Part shown: positions 46,181-55,853 of the stretch, piece after piece
Position numbering within the stretch: position 1 is the first letter of the stretch
Layout of the letters: every line of letters begins with the position of its first letter
Origin: Rhizobium sp. JAB6
GTDB taxonomy: Bacteria; Pseudomonadota; Alphaproteobacteria; Rhizobiales; Rhizobiaceae
Assembly (NCBI RefSeq): GCF_003024605.1
Contig: NZ_PYJQ01000001.1
Location: 529,001-593,000, forward strand
Direction of reading: 5' to 3'
Length of the DNA stretch: 64,000 nucleotides
Made by a program: the position numbers and the translations under genes
Notes under the pieces: model-generated
Database searches by the model: none
Told to the model about the DNA's origin: nothing
Seen by the model: the letters and a program-made list of their open reading frames with translations, nothing else

Positions 46181-46594
46181 ATGACCCCCCTTCAGCATGT
46201 TGAAACGGCTGCCACCGAGGAGACGCTTCCGGCTGTCCTTCTGCGCATCGTTTCCGAATTGCATGACATCGCTTATCTGATCGAACGCGTCGAACCCCAG
46301 CTGCTTGACATCAGCGATGCCAATATACTGGCCTCGCCCGAGACAATGAAGGTCGTCCAGGGCATCGATCTTGCCGTGCAGAAGACGCGCGGCATTGCCG
46401 AGTTCATCGATACCATTGCCGGGACGATGCCCGAGGGCTGGACGGTGGATCTTGCAACTGCCCTGAGCCTGGTCAAGCTCACGGAGATGCAAAGGGCGCT
46501 TGGCGGTGGCAGTTTTCACGCGCATTCCCAACCCTTGGCCCAACCGATGACCCAACCTATGGCAAAGGCTGCCGGCGATTTCGACTTCTTCTAA
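46181..46594 (+). CDS. cheT: Chemotaxis protein CheT (orf10-type)
   Basis: This 137-residue protein matches the size and place of orf10/CheT at the end of the Sinorhizobium chemotaxis operon, where the protein binds CheR. Most of it (residues 15-100) is predicted helical, followed by a short proline/glutamine stretch (PLAQPMTQPM) and the acidic-aromatic tail GDFDFF. A distant likeness to CheZ-like helical phosphatases has been raised for this family; I see no clear catalytic motif. The ATG at 46181 is preceded by CGAGG. Confidence 0.75.
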   Translation: MTPLQHVETAATEETLPAVLLRIVSELHDIAYLIERVEPQLLDISDANILASPETMKVVQGIDLAVQKTRGIAEFIDTIAGTMPEGWTVDLATALSLVKLTEMQRALGGGSFHAHSQPLAQPMTQPMAKAAGDFDFF

Positions 46595-46758
46595 CAGCCG
46601 CCGGCAATAGATACTGATTTCCTTATATAAACCGCCCATTCTTTCCGGCGTTTTCCCAGGCTTTTCTGGCCGGACGAAACGTTCGCACAAGCTTCGATTT
46701 CTATTTTCGCTGCAGGTGACAAAGCCATCAGGTCTTTGACGAATCGTGCGAGAACAGA

Positions 46759-48435
46759 ATGAATCTGTTAAATCAATTAGTTCCCCTGTTTCGGAATCTG
46801 CAGAATCTCGGGAGAACGCGGCTGATGATCCTGGGAGGTGTGGGCGCCGCCTCCATGCTGCTGATCCTTCTTGCGGCCCTCTACGTCAACAAGCCCGCAC
46901 AGGAAACGCTGTATGTCGGCCTGGACGCGACCGATCTCAACCAGATCAGCATCGCGCTTGCTGAAGCCAAGATCAATTTCCAGGTCGGTACTGATGGTTC
47001 CAGTCTGACCGTTCCGGCAGGCATGACCGGCAAGGCCCGCGCGCTTCTCGCCGAGCGCGGCCTGCCCACCAGCGGCAAGGCCGGCTATGAGCTCTTCGAC
47101 AATGTCGGCTCGCTCGGTCTGACTTCCTTCATGCAGGAGGTTACCCGCGTGCGTGCCCTCGAGGGTGAAATCAGCCGCACCATCACCTCGATCGCCGGTA
47201 TCAGCGCTGCCCGCGTCCACATCGTCATGCAGGATGTCGGCAATTTCCGGAAAGCGGATCAGAAGCCGACGGCATCCGTCATGATCCGCGCGAGCGCGGA
47301 GGCCGCCCGCAAGTCGGCTTCGGCTATCCGCCATCTCGTCGCCTCGGCCGTTCCCGGCCTGGAGGTCGACGACGTGACCATCCTCGATTCCACAGGCCAG
47401 TTGCTCGCATCGGGCGATGATCCCGGCAACGGTGCGCTCAGCCGCAATCTCGGCATTGTGCAGAACGTCCAGAACGAAGTCGAATCCAATATCGACAAGG
47501 CCCTCGCGCCCTTCCTCGGCATGGACAATTTCCGCTCCAGCGTGACGGCGCAGTTGAATACCGACAGCCAGCAGGTGCAGGAAACCACCTACGATCCGGA
47601 CTCGAAGGTCGAGCGCTCCGTCCGCACAATCAAGGAAGCGCAGAAGTCGCAGCAGAGCCAGCCGGACACGGCAGCCACCGTCGAACAGAATATCCCGCAG
47701 GCGGCTCCGAAATCCGGCGGCAACTCGCCGACGTCGAACGACCAGTCCGACAAGCGCGAGGAGCAGACCAACTACGAGATCAACAGCAAGACGACGGCCA
47801 CGACCCGCAACAGCTACAAGATCGAAAAGCTCTCCGTAGCCGTGGTGGTCAACAAGGGCCGTATCGCACAGATGCTCGGCGAAGGTGCCGACCAGGCGAA
47901 GGTCGATGCCTATATTGCGGAGATGCAGAAGATCGTTGCAACCGCAGCCGGCGTCGATCCGGCCCGCGGCGACGTCGTCACCGTCAATGCCATGAATTTC
48001 CTCGACAATCAGCTACTTGAGGATACAGCCTCCAGCTTCAGCATCGTCGATATGTTGAGCCGCAACATGGCCGGTATCATCAACTCGCTGGCCTTCGTCG
48101 CCGTCGCTGTCCTAATCGTCTGGATGGGCTTCCGTCCGCTGATCCGCTCGCTCGGCGGTGCAAACGGCGGCGCAGCGCTGCCGGAAGCGGCTGGCCTGGA
48201 GCTGCCGGATTTCGCACCGGCGGCGGGCGGCCCCGGCGCGGCTCTCATGGATGGCTTCGGCTCGGACTTCGGCTTCGACAGCACCGACGATCTGCTGACG
48301 ATGGGAGACGATGCCGGCACCTTCAACCGCCGCGTCAAGGAAGGGCCGGAGCGCCGCCTGTCCCGCATGGTGGAAATCAGCGAGGAGCGCGCTGCAAAGA
48401 TCCTCAGAAAATGGGCCGTCGATCAGGCCGCCTGA
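46759..48435 (+). CDS. fliF: Flagellar MS-ring protein FliF
   Basis: This 558-residue protein forms the MS ring in the inner membrane and anchors the rotor. Two spans at about residues 22-43 and 438-460 flank a large periplasmic region with the YscJ/FliF domain (RVRALEGEISRTITSIAGISAARVHIV, in parts near residues 130-156). The cytoplasmic C-terminus ending near RAAKILRKWA binds FliG. The gene is 164 bases after cheT and ends at a strong terminator. Confidence 0.95.
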   Translation: MNLLNQLVPLFRNLQNLGRTRLMILGGVGAASMLLILLAALYVNKPAQETLYVGLDATDLNQISIALAEAKINFQVGTDGSSLTVPAGMTGKARALLAERGLPTSGKAGYELFDNVGSLGLTSFMQEVTRVRALEGEISRTITSIAGISAARVHIVMQDVGNFRKADQKPTASVMIRASAEAARKSASAIRHLVASAVPGLEVDDVTILDSTGQLLASGDDPGNGALSRNLGIVQNVQNEVESNIDKALAPFLGMDNFRSSVTAQLNTDSQQVQETTYDPDSKVERSVRTIKEAQKSQQSQPDTAATVEQNIPQAAPKSGGNSPTSNDQSDKREEQTNYEINSKTTATTRNSYKIEKLSVAVVVNKGRIAQMLGEGADQAKVDAYIAEMQKIVATAAGVDPARGDVVTVNAMNFLDNQLLEDTASSFSIVDMLSRNMAGIINSLAFVAVAVLIVWMGFRPLIRSLGGANGGAALPEAAGLELPDFAPAAGGPGAALMDGFGSDFGFDSTDDLLTMGDDAGTFNRRVKEGPERRLSRMVEISEERAAKILRKWAVDQAA

Positions 48436-48441
48436 CGGTAG

Positions 48442-48466
48442 GACCGGGAAATCTCCCGGTCTTTTT
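48442..48466 (+). terminator. Terminator after fliF
   Basis: An eight-base stem GACCGGGA (48442-48449) with its complement at 48454-48461 and an AATC loop is followed by TTTTT. It separates the che-fliF unit from visN. Confidence 0.92.
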
Positions 48467-48879
48467 CGTATCCGGTGGGTAGCATTCGACCCTGCCGCAC
48501 CATCATTGGGAACCTGTGATCAAATAGTCGCTACAAGCCGAATTGACGTGTTCGTAAGATGGAATTTCCATGGCTGTCCGTTGCTGGGTATGAAGAATCG
48601 ACTTACAAATAATATGCTTATTGCGTAATACCTGGATATTGGAACGAATCGGCCCGCATTTTCGGCGTTTCGCACGTTTAAGTTCGCAGCCTTCGAAGCG
48701 GGAAAAATTAGTTCATGGTTCGCGGATCGTGTTGCGGCGATGCATGCCGGCGCGATTGCGGATGCCGAATTCAGAGACGAGCCTATGCTCATCTGCCCGA
48801 ACCCGCCGGGATGTGTCTGTGCCGCGGTAGAGAAAGACCCGGCTTCGATGTTTCGTCGCCAATTCTCTGAGGTGAAGGA
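48467..48879. other. Long regulatory region upstream of visN
   Basis: About 410 bases without a recognisable gene separate the fliF terminator from visN. The part from 48590 to 48640 is AT-rich. Reading frames across it lack ribosome-binding sites and family likeness. A region this long before the master motility activator suggests several inputs; I find no site I can name. Confidence 0.5.
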
Positions 48880-49683
48880 TTGAGTTCTGACGGAACAATG
48901 CTCTCGTTGACGGCCGATCGTCCAACAGCGGCAGGAAATGCAAGTATGGACATGCAGGTATCGCAGGTAAGCAAAGGCGATAGAGATGCGCGATCGAGCG
49001 TATCCGCCCGGGCCATATCGCGCGAGCAGCTCATTCTGCAGCTGAATGCCGTTTCCGGCCCCGCCTATCTGCAAGCCGGTCTTCATGCCCTGGCGGGCTA
49101 TGCCGGCGCCTCTCATTATCTTCTTGTCCGGTCCGATCTTATCCAGGAAAGCGGCCTCGATTTCGTGATTGCTTCCGATTGGCCCTTCGATCTCGTGCGG
49201 CGCCTGGCGGCGGAACTGACGAGCGGTTATGGCCGTATCGGCGAGCTGGAAAAATGCATGGCGCTGTTTCAGCCGAGCCTGGCGGCTCTGCCGGAGGATG
49301 TCGCGCTACCCGATGGCATCGGCCGTCGGTATCATGCCCTGACGTTCAATGTCGGCCGAACACGCTTCTCCTTGCTGCTGTTGGCCAATGAAACGGCGAT
49401 ACTCTCGCCCGAGCGGCTGAGGGACGTCGGTCTCCTGGCCGGCTATCTCGCCAGTTCCACGCGTTGCTTCGAGGGGAAGCTGGAGCGCGATTTCGATCTG
49501 ACCGAGCGCGAGCTGGAGTGCCTGTTCTGGATTGCCGAAGGCAAGACGAGCGACGAGATCGCCATGATTCTCGGGATCTCGCGCAATACCATCAACAACT
49601 ACATCACAAGTGTCATGCGCAAGACCGCCACCAAGACTCGCTCGGAAGCCATCGCCTTCGCCGTGCGCAACAATCTCGTTTAA
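48880..49683 (+). CDS. visN: LuxR-type motility activator VisN
   Basis: This protein of up to 267 residues has an N-terminal ligand or autoinducer-binding-like domain and a C-terminal LuxR helix-turn-helix (FDLTERELECLFWIAEGK then ISRNTINNYI, about residues 205-245). VisN and VisR form the top-level activator of flagellar and chemotaxis genes in Sinorhizobium and Agrobacterium, acting through Rem. The TTG at 48880 has the best ribosome-binding site (GAGGTGAAGGA); ATGs at 48898 and 48946 are alternatives. It lies 11 bases before visR. Confidence 0.9.
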   Translation: MSSDGTMLSLTADRPTAAGNASMDMQVSQVSKGDRDARSSVSARAISREQLILQLNAVSGPAYLQAGLHALAGYAGASHYLLVRSDLIQESGLDFVIASDWPFDLVRRLAAELTSGYGRIGELEKCMALFQPSLAALPEDVALPDGIGRRYHALTFNVGRTRFSLLLLANETAILSPERLRDVGLLAGYLASSTRCFEGKLERDFDLTERELECLFWIAEGKTSDEIAMILGISRNTINNYITSVMRKTATKTRSEAIAFAVRNNLV

Positions 49684-49694
49684 GGGCCGACCGG

Positions 49695-50441
49695 ATGCGC
49701 TATCAGCCAGACAGGACAACGGACATGCCGGGCGAATCACGGCTTACCCGGTCCGAGCGGATCTCCGGGCGCTCCGACCTGTTCCCGAAGCTGGTATCGA
49801 TGCAGAAGCTGATCGATGCGCAGCATTTCGCCGTTTATCGGCTGCACGGCTCCGGCCTGCCGCACAAGCAGCGCCTGGTATGCGAGCTCGATAATTGGGG
49901 CTCGGCCCATTCTGTCGCCGGCAAATCCTTCGTGGAAGCCTATGGCGAAGCGTTGATCGAGCATATCGACAAATCGCTGCTGCCGTTGATGTGGAACGGG
50001 CGCGATAGCGACAGCACGGCCGAGACGCCGGATTTTGCCGCCTTCACGCAGCGCCTGAAGCCGCATCTGCTGCCCTTCGCCGGCGTCGCCTTTCCGGTGC
50101 GGCTCGGTGCCGTTGGCAACGGCTATACCGTCTTCACCGCCAAATTCATGGATCTTTCGAGCGATATGATCGTCGAGCTGCACGGCCGCAGCTGTCAGAT
50201 CATGATGGAGCTCCTGTCGCTGGATGAGCGCCGGTCACAGGCTGCCGAAGCGCTGAGCGAGCGCGAGATCGCCTGTCTGCAGCTCGCCGGCGACGGGCGC
50301 ATCAGCGAGGAGATTGCCGAGAAGCTGGGATTGTCGGTGCATACGGTCAATGCCTATCTCGGATCGGCGACGATCAAGCTCGATAGCGTCAACCGCATCC
50401 AGGCGATCGCAAAGGCGATCCGCTTCGGCTACATAAGCTGA
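49695..50441 (+). CDS. visR: LuxR-type motility activator VisR
   Basis: This 248-residue partner of VisN has a LuxR helix-turn-helix at its C-terminus (LSEREIACLQLAGDGRIS followed by LGLSVHTVNAYLG, about residues 180-225) and an N-terminal effector-like domain. VisN and VisR are both needed and probably act as a heteromer. The ATG at 49695 is chosen; the frame runs open upstream through visN. The gene is convergent with a leftward small gene 51 bases on. Confidence 0.9.
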   Translation: MRYQPDRTTDMPGESRLTRSERISGRSDLFPKLVSMQKLIDAQHFAVYRLHGSGLPHKQRLVCELDNWGSAHSVAGKSFVEAYGEALIEHIDKSLLPLMWNGRDSDSTAETPDFAAFTQRLKPHLLPFAGVAFPVRLGAVGNGYTVFTAKFMDLSSDMIVELHGRSCQIMMELLSLDERRSQAAEALSEREIACLQLAGDGRISEEIAEKLGLSVHTVNAYLGSATIKLDSVNRIQAIAKAIRFGYIS

Positions 50442-50492
50442 CGCTGCCTTACTGAAACGACTCATCCTCGCAAGTTTCTACCGCTGGATTTT

Positions 50493-50933
50493 TCAGATTG
50501 CATGTGCCGCTTCGCCGCGGACGAGATAGCGTGCATCCCTGAGGCTGCGTGCAAGCAGCGCCGTATTTTCGTGCGGGTCGGACGAAGCCTTGTCGAAGGC
50601 GATGTGGTTGATTTCGATGCCCGCATGATGTTCCGTCAGCGCGAGCTTGGCATAGATGGTGATGCCCCGTGGCTTGATCTCCAGATCGAGCGTCACTTCC
50701 GCCGGTCCGCCCCAATCGAGCTTGTAGTCGCCGCCGAGCCCGAAGTTCACCGTGCCCGGAAGAAAATAAAGCTCTGCCGCCGAGGCCACGAGATCACCGA
50801 GATTGCCATATCGTTCGAAGCGCAGCAGCGAAATCAGATCGGCGGCGTCGAGGAGGCGCAGTTCGCTTGCGACCGGGCTGATGGCTTCGGCTAATATTTG
50901 TTCGCGTTGGGCAGAGTAGGGGCATTTTTTCAT
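50493..50933 (-). CDS. Conserved flagellar-cluster protein of unknown function (after flhB)
   Basis: I cannot assign a family to this 146-residue protein. It has no signal peptide or membrane span. The middle part alternates as beta strands (FGLGGDYKLDWGGPAEVTLDLEI), and the N-terminus carries one cysteine (MKKCPYSAQREQ). It starts four bases after the flhB stop codon, so it belongs to the motA-flhB block. A gene of similar size occupies this place, between visR and flhB, in other Rhizobiaceae. A role in flagellar function is inferred from position alone. Upstream in-frame codons overlap flhB and are not used. Confidence 0.72.
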   Translation of the reverse strand: MKKCPYSAQREQILAEAISPVASELRLLDAADLISLLRFERYGNLGDLVASAAELYFLPGTVNFGLGGDYKLDWGGPAEVTLDLEIKPRGITIYAKLALTEHHAGIEINHIAFDKASSDPHENTALLARSLRDARYLVRGEAAHAI

Positions 50934-50937
50934 CTGG

Positions 50938-52017
50938 TTATCGTACCCGTTTTTTATTCGACTGCGCCGCATAGACCCGATGGATGAGCTCTGCGACAGC
51001 TTTGTAAAATGCTGACGGTATGACGCTATCAACCGAGACTTGCGCAAACATGGAGCGTGCGAGCGGCGGATCCTCGAAAACGGGAATATTGTTGGCCTCG
51101 GCTATCTCCCTGATTTTCAAGGCAATGAGATCCTGGCCCTTGGCGACGACGACAGGCGCGTCGTTTTCCTCGCGCACATAGCGCAGCGCGACGGCAAAGT
51201 GAGTTGGGTTGGCAATGACGAGGGTGGCGCGCGGTACCTGTTTCATCATCCGGCGGCGGGCGCGGTCGCGCGCGATCGACCGCTGGCGCGACTTGACGAT
51301 CGGATCACCCTGCGACTGCTTGTGTTCGTCCTTGACCTCCTGTTTCGTCATCTTCAATTGGTCGAACCAGTGATGCCGGCTCCAGAGCAGGTCGGCGATG
51401 CCGACGACGATCGTCGCCAGCAGCACGATGATCAGGATGCGCTGAACGATCGTCGAGAGACGCACCAAGATGGTCTGCGGATCGGACACCATCGAATCGA
51501 TCGCATGGAAATACTGGCTGCGCAGCACGAAAAACATGACGATGCTGACAAGCACGATTTTTGCGAGGGATTTGCCGAATTCCACCAAGCCGGTGGCGCT
51601 GAAGATGCGCTTGAAGCCCGACAAGGGCGATATGCGCGAAAACTGTGGCCGGATGCGTTCGAGAACGGGAGTCGGCAGGTTCTGGAAGATCGAGGCGCCG
51701 ATGCCGAAGACGAAGAAGAGCGCTACCGCCGGCAGCACCATGTTGCCGACCTCCCAGCCCACCCGGGTGAATAGCGAGATGGCGTCCGGGCCTGTTTCCA
51801 GCTGCCACTGGTCCGGCTTTTCGAAGAGGTCGCGCAGCACCTCGCCCATGCGGCCCATGCGCTCGGGCAGAAAGAAGGTGACGTAGATGACGGTCGCGAG
51901 CATGGAAGCAAAGAGCGTCGCTTCCCTGGAGTGAGGGACGTTGCCTTTTTCGATCGTCTCGCGGAGTTTTTTCTCCGTCGGTTTTTCTGTTTTACTGTCC
52001 TTGTCTTCGTCAGCCAA
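50938..52017 (-). CDS. flhB: Flagellar type III export component FlhB
   Basis: This 359-residue inner-membrane protein is part of the flagellar export gate and switches substrate class from hook to filament. After a charged N-terminus ([17 protein letters not shown]) come four spans, then a cytoplasmic domain with the autocleavage motif N270-P271-T272-H273 in [18 protein letters not shown]-type end motifs are replaced by a basic tail. It follows fliG by 92 bases with a strong hairpin between. Confidence 0.95.
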   Translation of the reverse strand: MADEDKDSKTEKPTEKKLRETIEKGNVPHSREATLFASMLATVIYVTFFLPERMGRMGEVLRDLFEKPDQWQLETGPDAISLFTRVGWEVGNMVLPAVALFFVFGIGASIFQNLPTPVLERIRPQFSRISPLSGFKRIFSATGLVEFGKSLAKIVLVSIVMFFVLRSQYFHAIDSMVSDPQTILVRLSTIVQRILIIVLLATIVVGIADLLWSRHHWFDQLKMTKQEVKDEHKQSQGDPIVKSRQRSIARDRARRRMMKQVPRATLVIANPTHFAVALRYVREENDAPVVVAKGQDLIALKIREIAEANNIPVFEDPPLARSMFAQVSVDSVIPSAFYKAVAELIHRVYAAQSNKKRVR

Positions 52018-52045
52018 AGCAGCCGCCCTTTGCGAAACGGAAAGA

Positions 52046-52066
52046 GGCCGCGCATGACGCGCGGCC
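52046..52066 (-). terminator. GC-rich hairpin between fliG and flhB (attenuator or terminator)
   Basis: Perfect eight-base arms GGCCGCGC (52046-52053) and GCGCGGCC (52059-52066) flank ATGAC. On the minus strand it is followed by TCTTTCCG, a short pyrimidine tail. It lies 44 bases after fliG. Partial termination or 3-prime mRNA protection is possible. Confidence 0.5.
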
Positions 52067-52109
52067 CTCAGATCGTCAGTCTACGATGTTTTGCCTGAGT
52101 CGCGCCGCG

Positions 52110-53153
52110 CTATGCGGCTTCTTCCACAGGCGTATTTTCCTTGGCCTTGAGCTCGATCTGGCCGGAATTGGCGAGACGGATGGCTTCCTGGGCGATAGCG
52201 CGCCGGGCGATGGCGATTTCGCGCGGATTGATGCCTGCATTGCTCATCTGCAGGTCGGATTCGATCATGCGGCGCTGACGCGGGCTGATCGACGAGAGCA
52301 CGATCTCGCGGATCTCGTTGCCGGACCCTCGCAGCGCCATCGTCAGGATGTCGGCGGAGATGTCGTTGAGCAGCAGGACGCGGCTCTGCTGCGGCATGCG
52401 CGTCAGATCGTCGAAGAGGAAGATCTTCGGGCGAACCTTCTCGACCGATTCCTTGTTGATCGATTCCAGTGAGCTCAGCAGATTGTCGACCACCGGCTTG
52501 TCGAGCTCGTTCATCAGGTCGGCGACCTTCGTGGAGCCGGAAGCATTGCGTTCGGCGTCGATCTCCGTCATCAGCCCGAGCACGCGGTTCTCAATGATCT
52601 GCGCGGCCTTCGGGCTGACATCCTTGATGTTGACCGTGCGGTTCATGATGTCGGCGCGCTGCGCTTCGGGAAGCTGCAGCAGGATCTTGGCACCGAAGGC
52701 CGAAGGCATCATGGAGAGCACATAGGCGATCGTCTGAGGATGCTCGCGCAGGAAGAACTTGGCGACGAAGACCGGATCGGCTTCGCCGAGGCGATCCCAG
52801 ATGGAGGTCTCGTAAGCCTGGAAGGCGGTACGGCGGCCGAGCAGGCTGTCGACCTCGTCGGGCGTCAGGCCTTCTTCGAGAATGCTCTCGATGGCCTTGG
52901 CATTGTCCATCAGGCCGGCGCCCTCGGTGAAGAGATCCTCGAATTCGGCCACGAGCTGCGCCAGCTCGTCCGGCGGAATGAGCCGCAGCGATTGCGCCGA
53001 GGCGATGATCATCTGCAGCTCGTTCTGCGTGAAATATTTCAGCAGCCGTCCTGCCACTTCCTTGCCCATGGCGAGAAGGACGGCGGCTGCCTTTTCAGTC
53101 TGAGATAACGGTTTCTCGGCGATCGCGCCGCTGAAATCGTCAAAGTCCATCAT
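52110..53153 (-). CDS. fliG: Flagellar motor switch protein FliG
   Basis: This 347-residue rotor protein converts stator force into rotation and switches direction or speed. The three FliG domains are seen: the N-terminal part with QTEKAAAVLLAMGKEVAGRLL, the middle domain with the EHPQTIAYVLSMM motif (EHPQ is characteristic), and the C-terminal torque domain with IFLFDDLTRMPQQSRVLL, whose charged residues face the stator. The start is ATG-ATG at 53153, preceded by GGAGACGAAG. Confidence 0.96.
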   Translation of the reverse strand: MMDFDDFSGAIAEKPLSQTEKAAAVLLAMGKEVAGRLLKYFTQNELQMIIASAQSLRLIPPDELAQLVAEFEDLFTEGAGLMDNAKAIESILEEGLTPDEVDSLLGRRTAFQAYETSIWDRLGEADPVFVAKFFLREHPQTIAYVLSMMPSAFGAKILLQLPEAQRADIMNRTVNIKDVSPKAAQIIENRVLGLMTEIDAERNASGSTKVADLMNELDKPVVDNLLSSLESINKESVEKVRPKIFLFDDLTRMPQQSRVLLLNDISADILTMALRGSGNEIREIVLSSISPRQRRMIESDLQMSNAGINPREIAIARRAIAQEAIRLANSGQIELKAKENTPVEEAA

Positions 53154-53203
53154 GGTCTTCGTCTCCGTCCCGCAAGGGGGAGTGGGCTCATCCTGAGCCG
53201 GGT

Positions 53204-53740
53204 TCAGCTTTTCTTCACGTTATAAATTTCAGTGAGCTTGATACCGAATCTGGTGTCGTCATGTTCCAGAACGGTAATCTCGCCCCGGCCGATCTTTCGG
53301 CCGTTCACGGTAATCTCGACCGGCTCGCCGATCTTCTTGTCGAGCGCGATGATGGCGCCCTCGGTCAGGCTCATCAGGCCGGACACCGGCATGCGGCTGC
53401 TGCCGAGTACGATCTGGACATCGATCGGAATGTCCATGATCAGGTCCATATTGGCGGTCAACGCGCTGCCGGCGGCAGCCGGTGCGGCTGCTGCGGAAGC
53501 GAGGCCGAACTCGCCGTCATCGAAAGCGGGAGCGGAACTGTCGCCGCCGAAATCGCCGAAGGCGGAAAGATCCGTGCCTGTTTCGGCGCCGAATGCGTCG
53601 GCCTCGAAGTCGGGCATGCCGCCTTCATTGTCTTTCTTCAGGACGCCGCGCAGACCATCGATGGCCTCGTCCAAGGCGGCATCGCTGTTCGAAATGTCCA
53701 GCGATTCCTCGCTGCTTTGCTGTGTCGTCTTCGTAGCCAT
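53204..53740 (-). CDS. fliN: Flagellar motor switch protein FliN
   Basis: This 178-residue C-ring protein has a long acidic N-terminal region (to about residue 95, rich in D, E, G and A) and a C-terminal SpoA domain ([20 protein letters not shown] and later [21 protein letters not shown], in parts). It forms the base of the C ring with FliM and FliG. The ATG at 53740 lacks a strong ribosome-binding site; a TTG at 53773 would add 11 residues. It lies between fliM and fliG. Confidence 0.93.
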   Translation of the reverse strand: MATKTTQQSSEESLDISNSDAALDEAIDGLRGVLKKDNEGGMPDFEADAFGAETGTDLSAFGDFGGDSSAPAFDDGEFGLASAAAAPAAAGSALTANMDLIMDIPIDVQIVLGSSRMPVSGLMSLTEGAIIALDKKIGEPVEITVNGRKIGRGEITVLEHDDTRFGIKLTEIYNVKKS

Positions 53741-53804
53741 GAAAATCACTATTCCAGTTGAAACTTGCCTCAAGCTGCCGTGAGTGGGCTCACACGCCAG
53801 CCGA

Positions 53805-54752
53805 TCAATTCATCAAGTGTCGAAGAAGCTCGTCATCGGAATTGACGTTGTCCTTGACGCGCACGGTATAATTTTCGCCGGAGCGGCCGAATTCGCAGAT
53901 GTAAAGATCTTTGCTGTTGGCGCTGACCTCGACCCGGACGTCGCCGGTATGGTCCATGAAGGGAATGACATCGCCGACCGCGAGCTTGGAAATGGTCTCC
54001 AGCGTCAGTGATTCGAGCCGAATCCGCGCCTCCAGCGTCACCTGCGAGCGACGGACCTGCTCGCTGAGCTGCTCCGACCATGTCTCGGAAGCGGCCGTCG
54101 GGTTCTTGGCGCGCGGCGTGCTGACGACGGTGCGCAGCAGATCCCGTTGCGGCACGATGATGGCGATCTGGGACATCGACTTGCCGAGCGAGATCGTCAT
54201 CGTGATCGCAGCGGCAAAATCGCTGCCGTCGTCGCCGATGGCGGGTGGGCGGTCCTCGATATTGTAGGGCGGATCGAGATAGGGCTCGAAGCCGCCGGCT
54301 GCATTCACCGCCGAGCGAAGCACTTTGGCGATCTTTTCGAACACCATGACGGAAAGATCGAGTTCGATCACCGAGAGTGGGCGCGCGACCGGCGCTTCGA
54401 TATCTTCGGCGCGCGCACCCAGCATATGCTCCATCAGAGTCATGATGAAGCCCGCGCCGCAGCCGAGGATGAAGTTCGGGGCCCAGTTGCGCAGCGAACC
54501 GTTGACCAGCGCATAATTGCCGCCAAGCCCGGCGATCAGCTCGTTCGTCGAGCCGGAATGGCAGCCGGCATAGGCGATGTTGATATCCAGGCCGGTCTCG
54601 GTCTTGATGATGTCGGGCAGGAACTCGGCATAGACCTGGGCGAAGGCGGTGCCGAGTTTCGCAAGCGTCGCCTGATCGCCGAGATTGCCTGTGAGCTTGG
54701 CAAAAAGGGTGCGGTCCATCGTCTGTGCCCTATGCGCGGATTGCTGGCTCAT
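53805..54752 (-). CDS. fliM: Flagellar motor switch protein FliM
   Basis: This 315-residue C-ring protein has a central CheC-like domain (about residues 45-230) and a C-terminal SpoA domain ([20 protein letters not shown]). The N-terminal CheY-binding peptide of enteric FliM (LSQxEIDALL) is not obvious: the sequence starts [17 protein letters not shown]. This is typical of the divergent alpha-proteobacterial FliM, where CheY2 slows rather than reverses the motor. It starts five bases after motA ends. Confidence 0.9.
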   Translation of the reverse strand: MSQQSAHRAQTMDRTLFAKLTGNLGDQATLAKLGTAFAQVYAEFLPDIIKTETGLDINIAYAGCHSGSTNELIAGLGGNYALVNGSLRNWAPNFILGCGAGFIMTLMEHMLGARAEDIEAPVARPLSVIELDLSVMVFEKIAKVLRSAVNAAGGFEPYLDPPYNIEDRPPAIGDDGSDFAAAITMTISLGKSMSQIAIIVPQRDLLRTVVSTPRAKNPTAASETWSEQLSEQVRRSQVTLEARIRLESLTLETISKLAVGDVIPFMDHTGDVRVEVSANSKDLYICEFGRSGENYTVRVKDNVNSDDELLRHLMN

Positions 54753-54757
54753 GATTG

Positions 54758-55630
54758 TCAGGCCGCCTTGGTCTCACCGCCGGGGTTCATCATTTCCTGC
54801 TCGACGGCATCGATCGATGGACGCTCGTAGGAAGAGATGGTCTTACGGCCGTATTCGAGAGCGACCTGAGGCACCGATCCGTTCATATAGGCAAGCAGCG
54901 TCTGCTTCACGATGACGTAGAGGCGATGCTGCTTGTTGCGCACGACCTTGATCTGGGAAACCAGCGGCGCGCAGACGGAATAGGACAGGATGATGCCGAG
55001 GAAGGTGCCGACCAGCGCCGAACCGATGAGATGGCCGAGCACTTCGGGTGATTCGTTGATGTGGCTCATGGCCTTGATGACGCCGAGAACCGCCGCCACG
55101 ATACCGATCGCCGGGAAGGAATCGCCCATGATCGTGATCGAATGATAGGGCTTCATCTTGTCGTGCTGCATCGTTTCGAGTTCTTCGTCCATCAGTGCCT
55201 CGATCTCGTGCGAGCGGGCATTGCCGATGATGATGAGGCGGACATAGTCGCAGATGAAAGCCGTCAGATCCTTGTTCTTCAATACCGTCGGAGCAGCCTT
55301 GAAGATCGCGGATTCATCGGGATTGTCGATATGGGCTTCGATCTCGTTGCGCGACTTGGTGCGCAGATCGCGCATCAGGGCATAGAGCACGCCGAGCGTG
55401 TCGAGATAGTCGCGCTCCTTGGGAACGGCATGGCGGAAGGCCTCGGCGAGCGCCTTTCCGGAATCCTTCACCACCTTCATCGGATTGGCCATGATGAAGC
55501 CGCCGAGACCGGCGCCTGCGATAATGACGAATTCGAAGGGCTGGAACAGCGCGCCTACATCTCCGCCCATGGCCATGAAGCTGCCTATGATGCAGCCGCA
55601 GGTCACTACAAATCCGATAATAATATTCAT
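54758..55630 (-). CDS. motA: Flagellar stator protein MotA
   Basis: This 290-residue protein has four spans and a large cytoplasmic loop between spans 2 and 3. With MotB it forms the proton-driven stator. The start [21 protein letters not shown], the loop region with its conserved charges, and the late spans [14 protein letters not shown] and [18 protein letters not shown] are typical. motB is not in this window; in this group it is encoded nearby with motC. It is the first gene of the leftward block, divergent from flgF. Confidence 0.94.
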   Translation of the reverse strand: MNIIIGFVVTCGCIIGSFMAMGGDVGALFQPFEFVIIAGAGLGGFIMANPMKVVKDSGKALAEAFRHAVPKERDYLDTLGVLYALMRDLRTKSRNEIEAHIDNPDESAIFKAAPTVLKNKDLTAFICDYVRLIIIGNARSHEIEALMDEELETMQHDKMKPYHSITIMGDSFPAIGIVAAVLGVIKAMSHINESPEVLGHLIGSALVGTFLGIILSYSVCAPLVSQIKVVRNKQHRLYVIVKQTLLAYMNGSVPQVALEYGRKTISSYERPSIDAVEQEMMNPGGETKAA

Positions 55631-55853
55631 CGTCGGTCCACACCTGAACGTTGCTTCATGTGATGAACTAGGGGGCCTGCCTTGCGTGAGGCTGTTCGAT
55701 GGCCCCGCGCATGTCCTTTTTGCCTTGTCAGCTTCGCACAAGCCAAGCCCTTCAGGATGGTGGGTAAGGGCATCCACGCCCCGCTAACGAAATGTAGGAG
55801 CGCCGGCGGCGTTTCCTTTCCCGTTATTCTCCAATGTCCGGAGGGCGTTGAAA

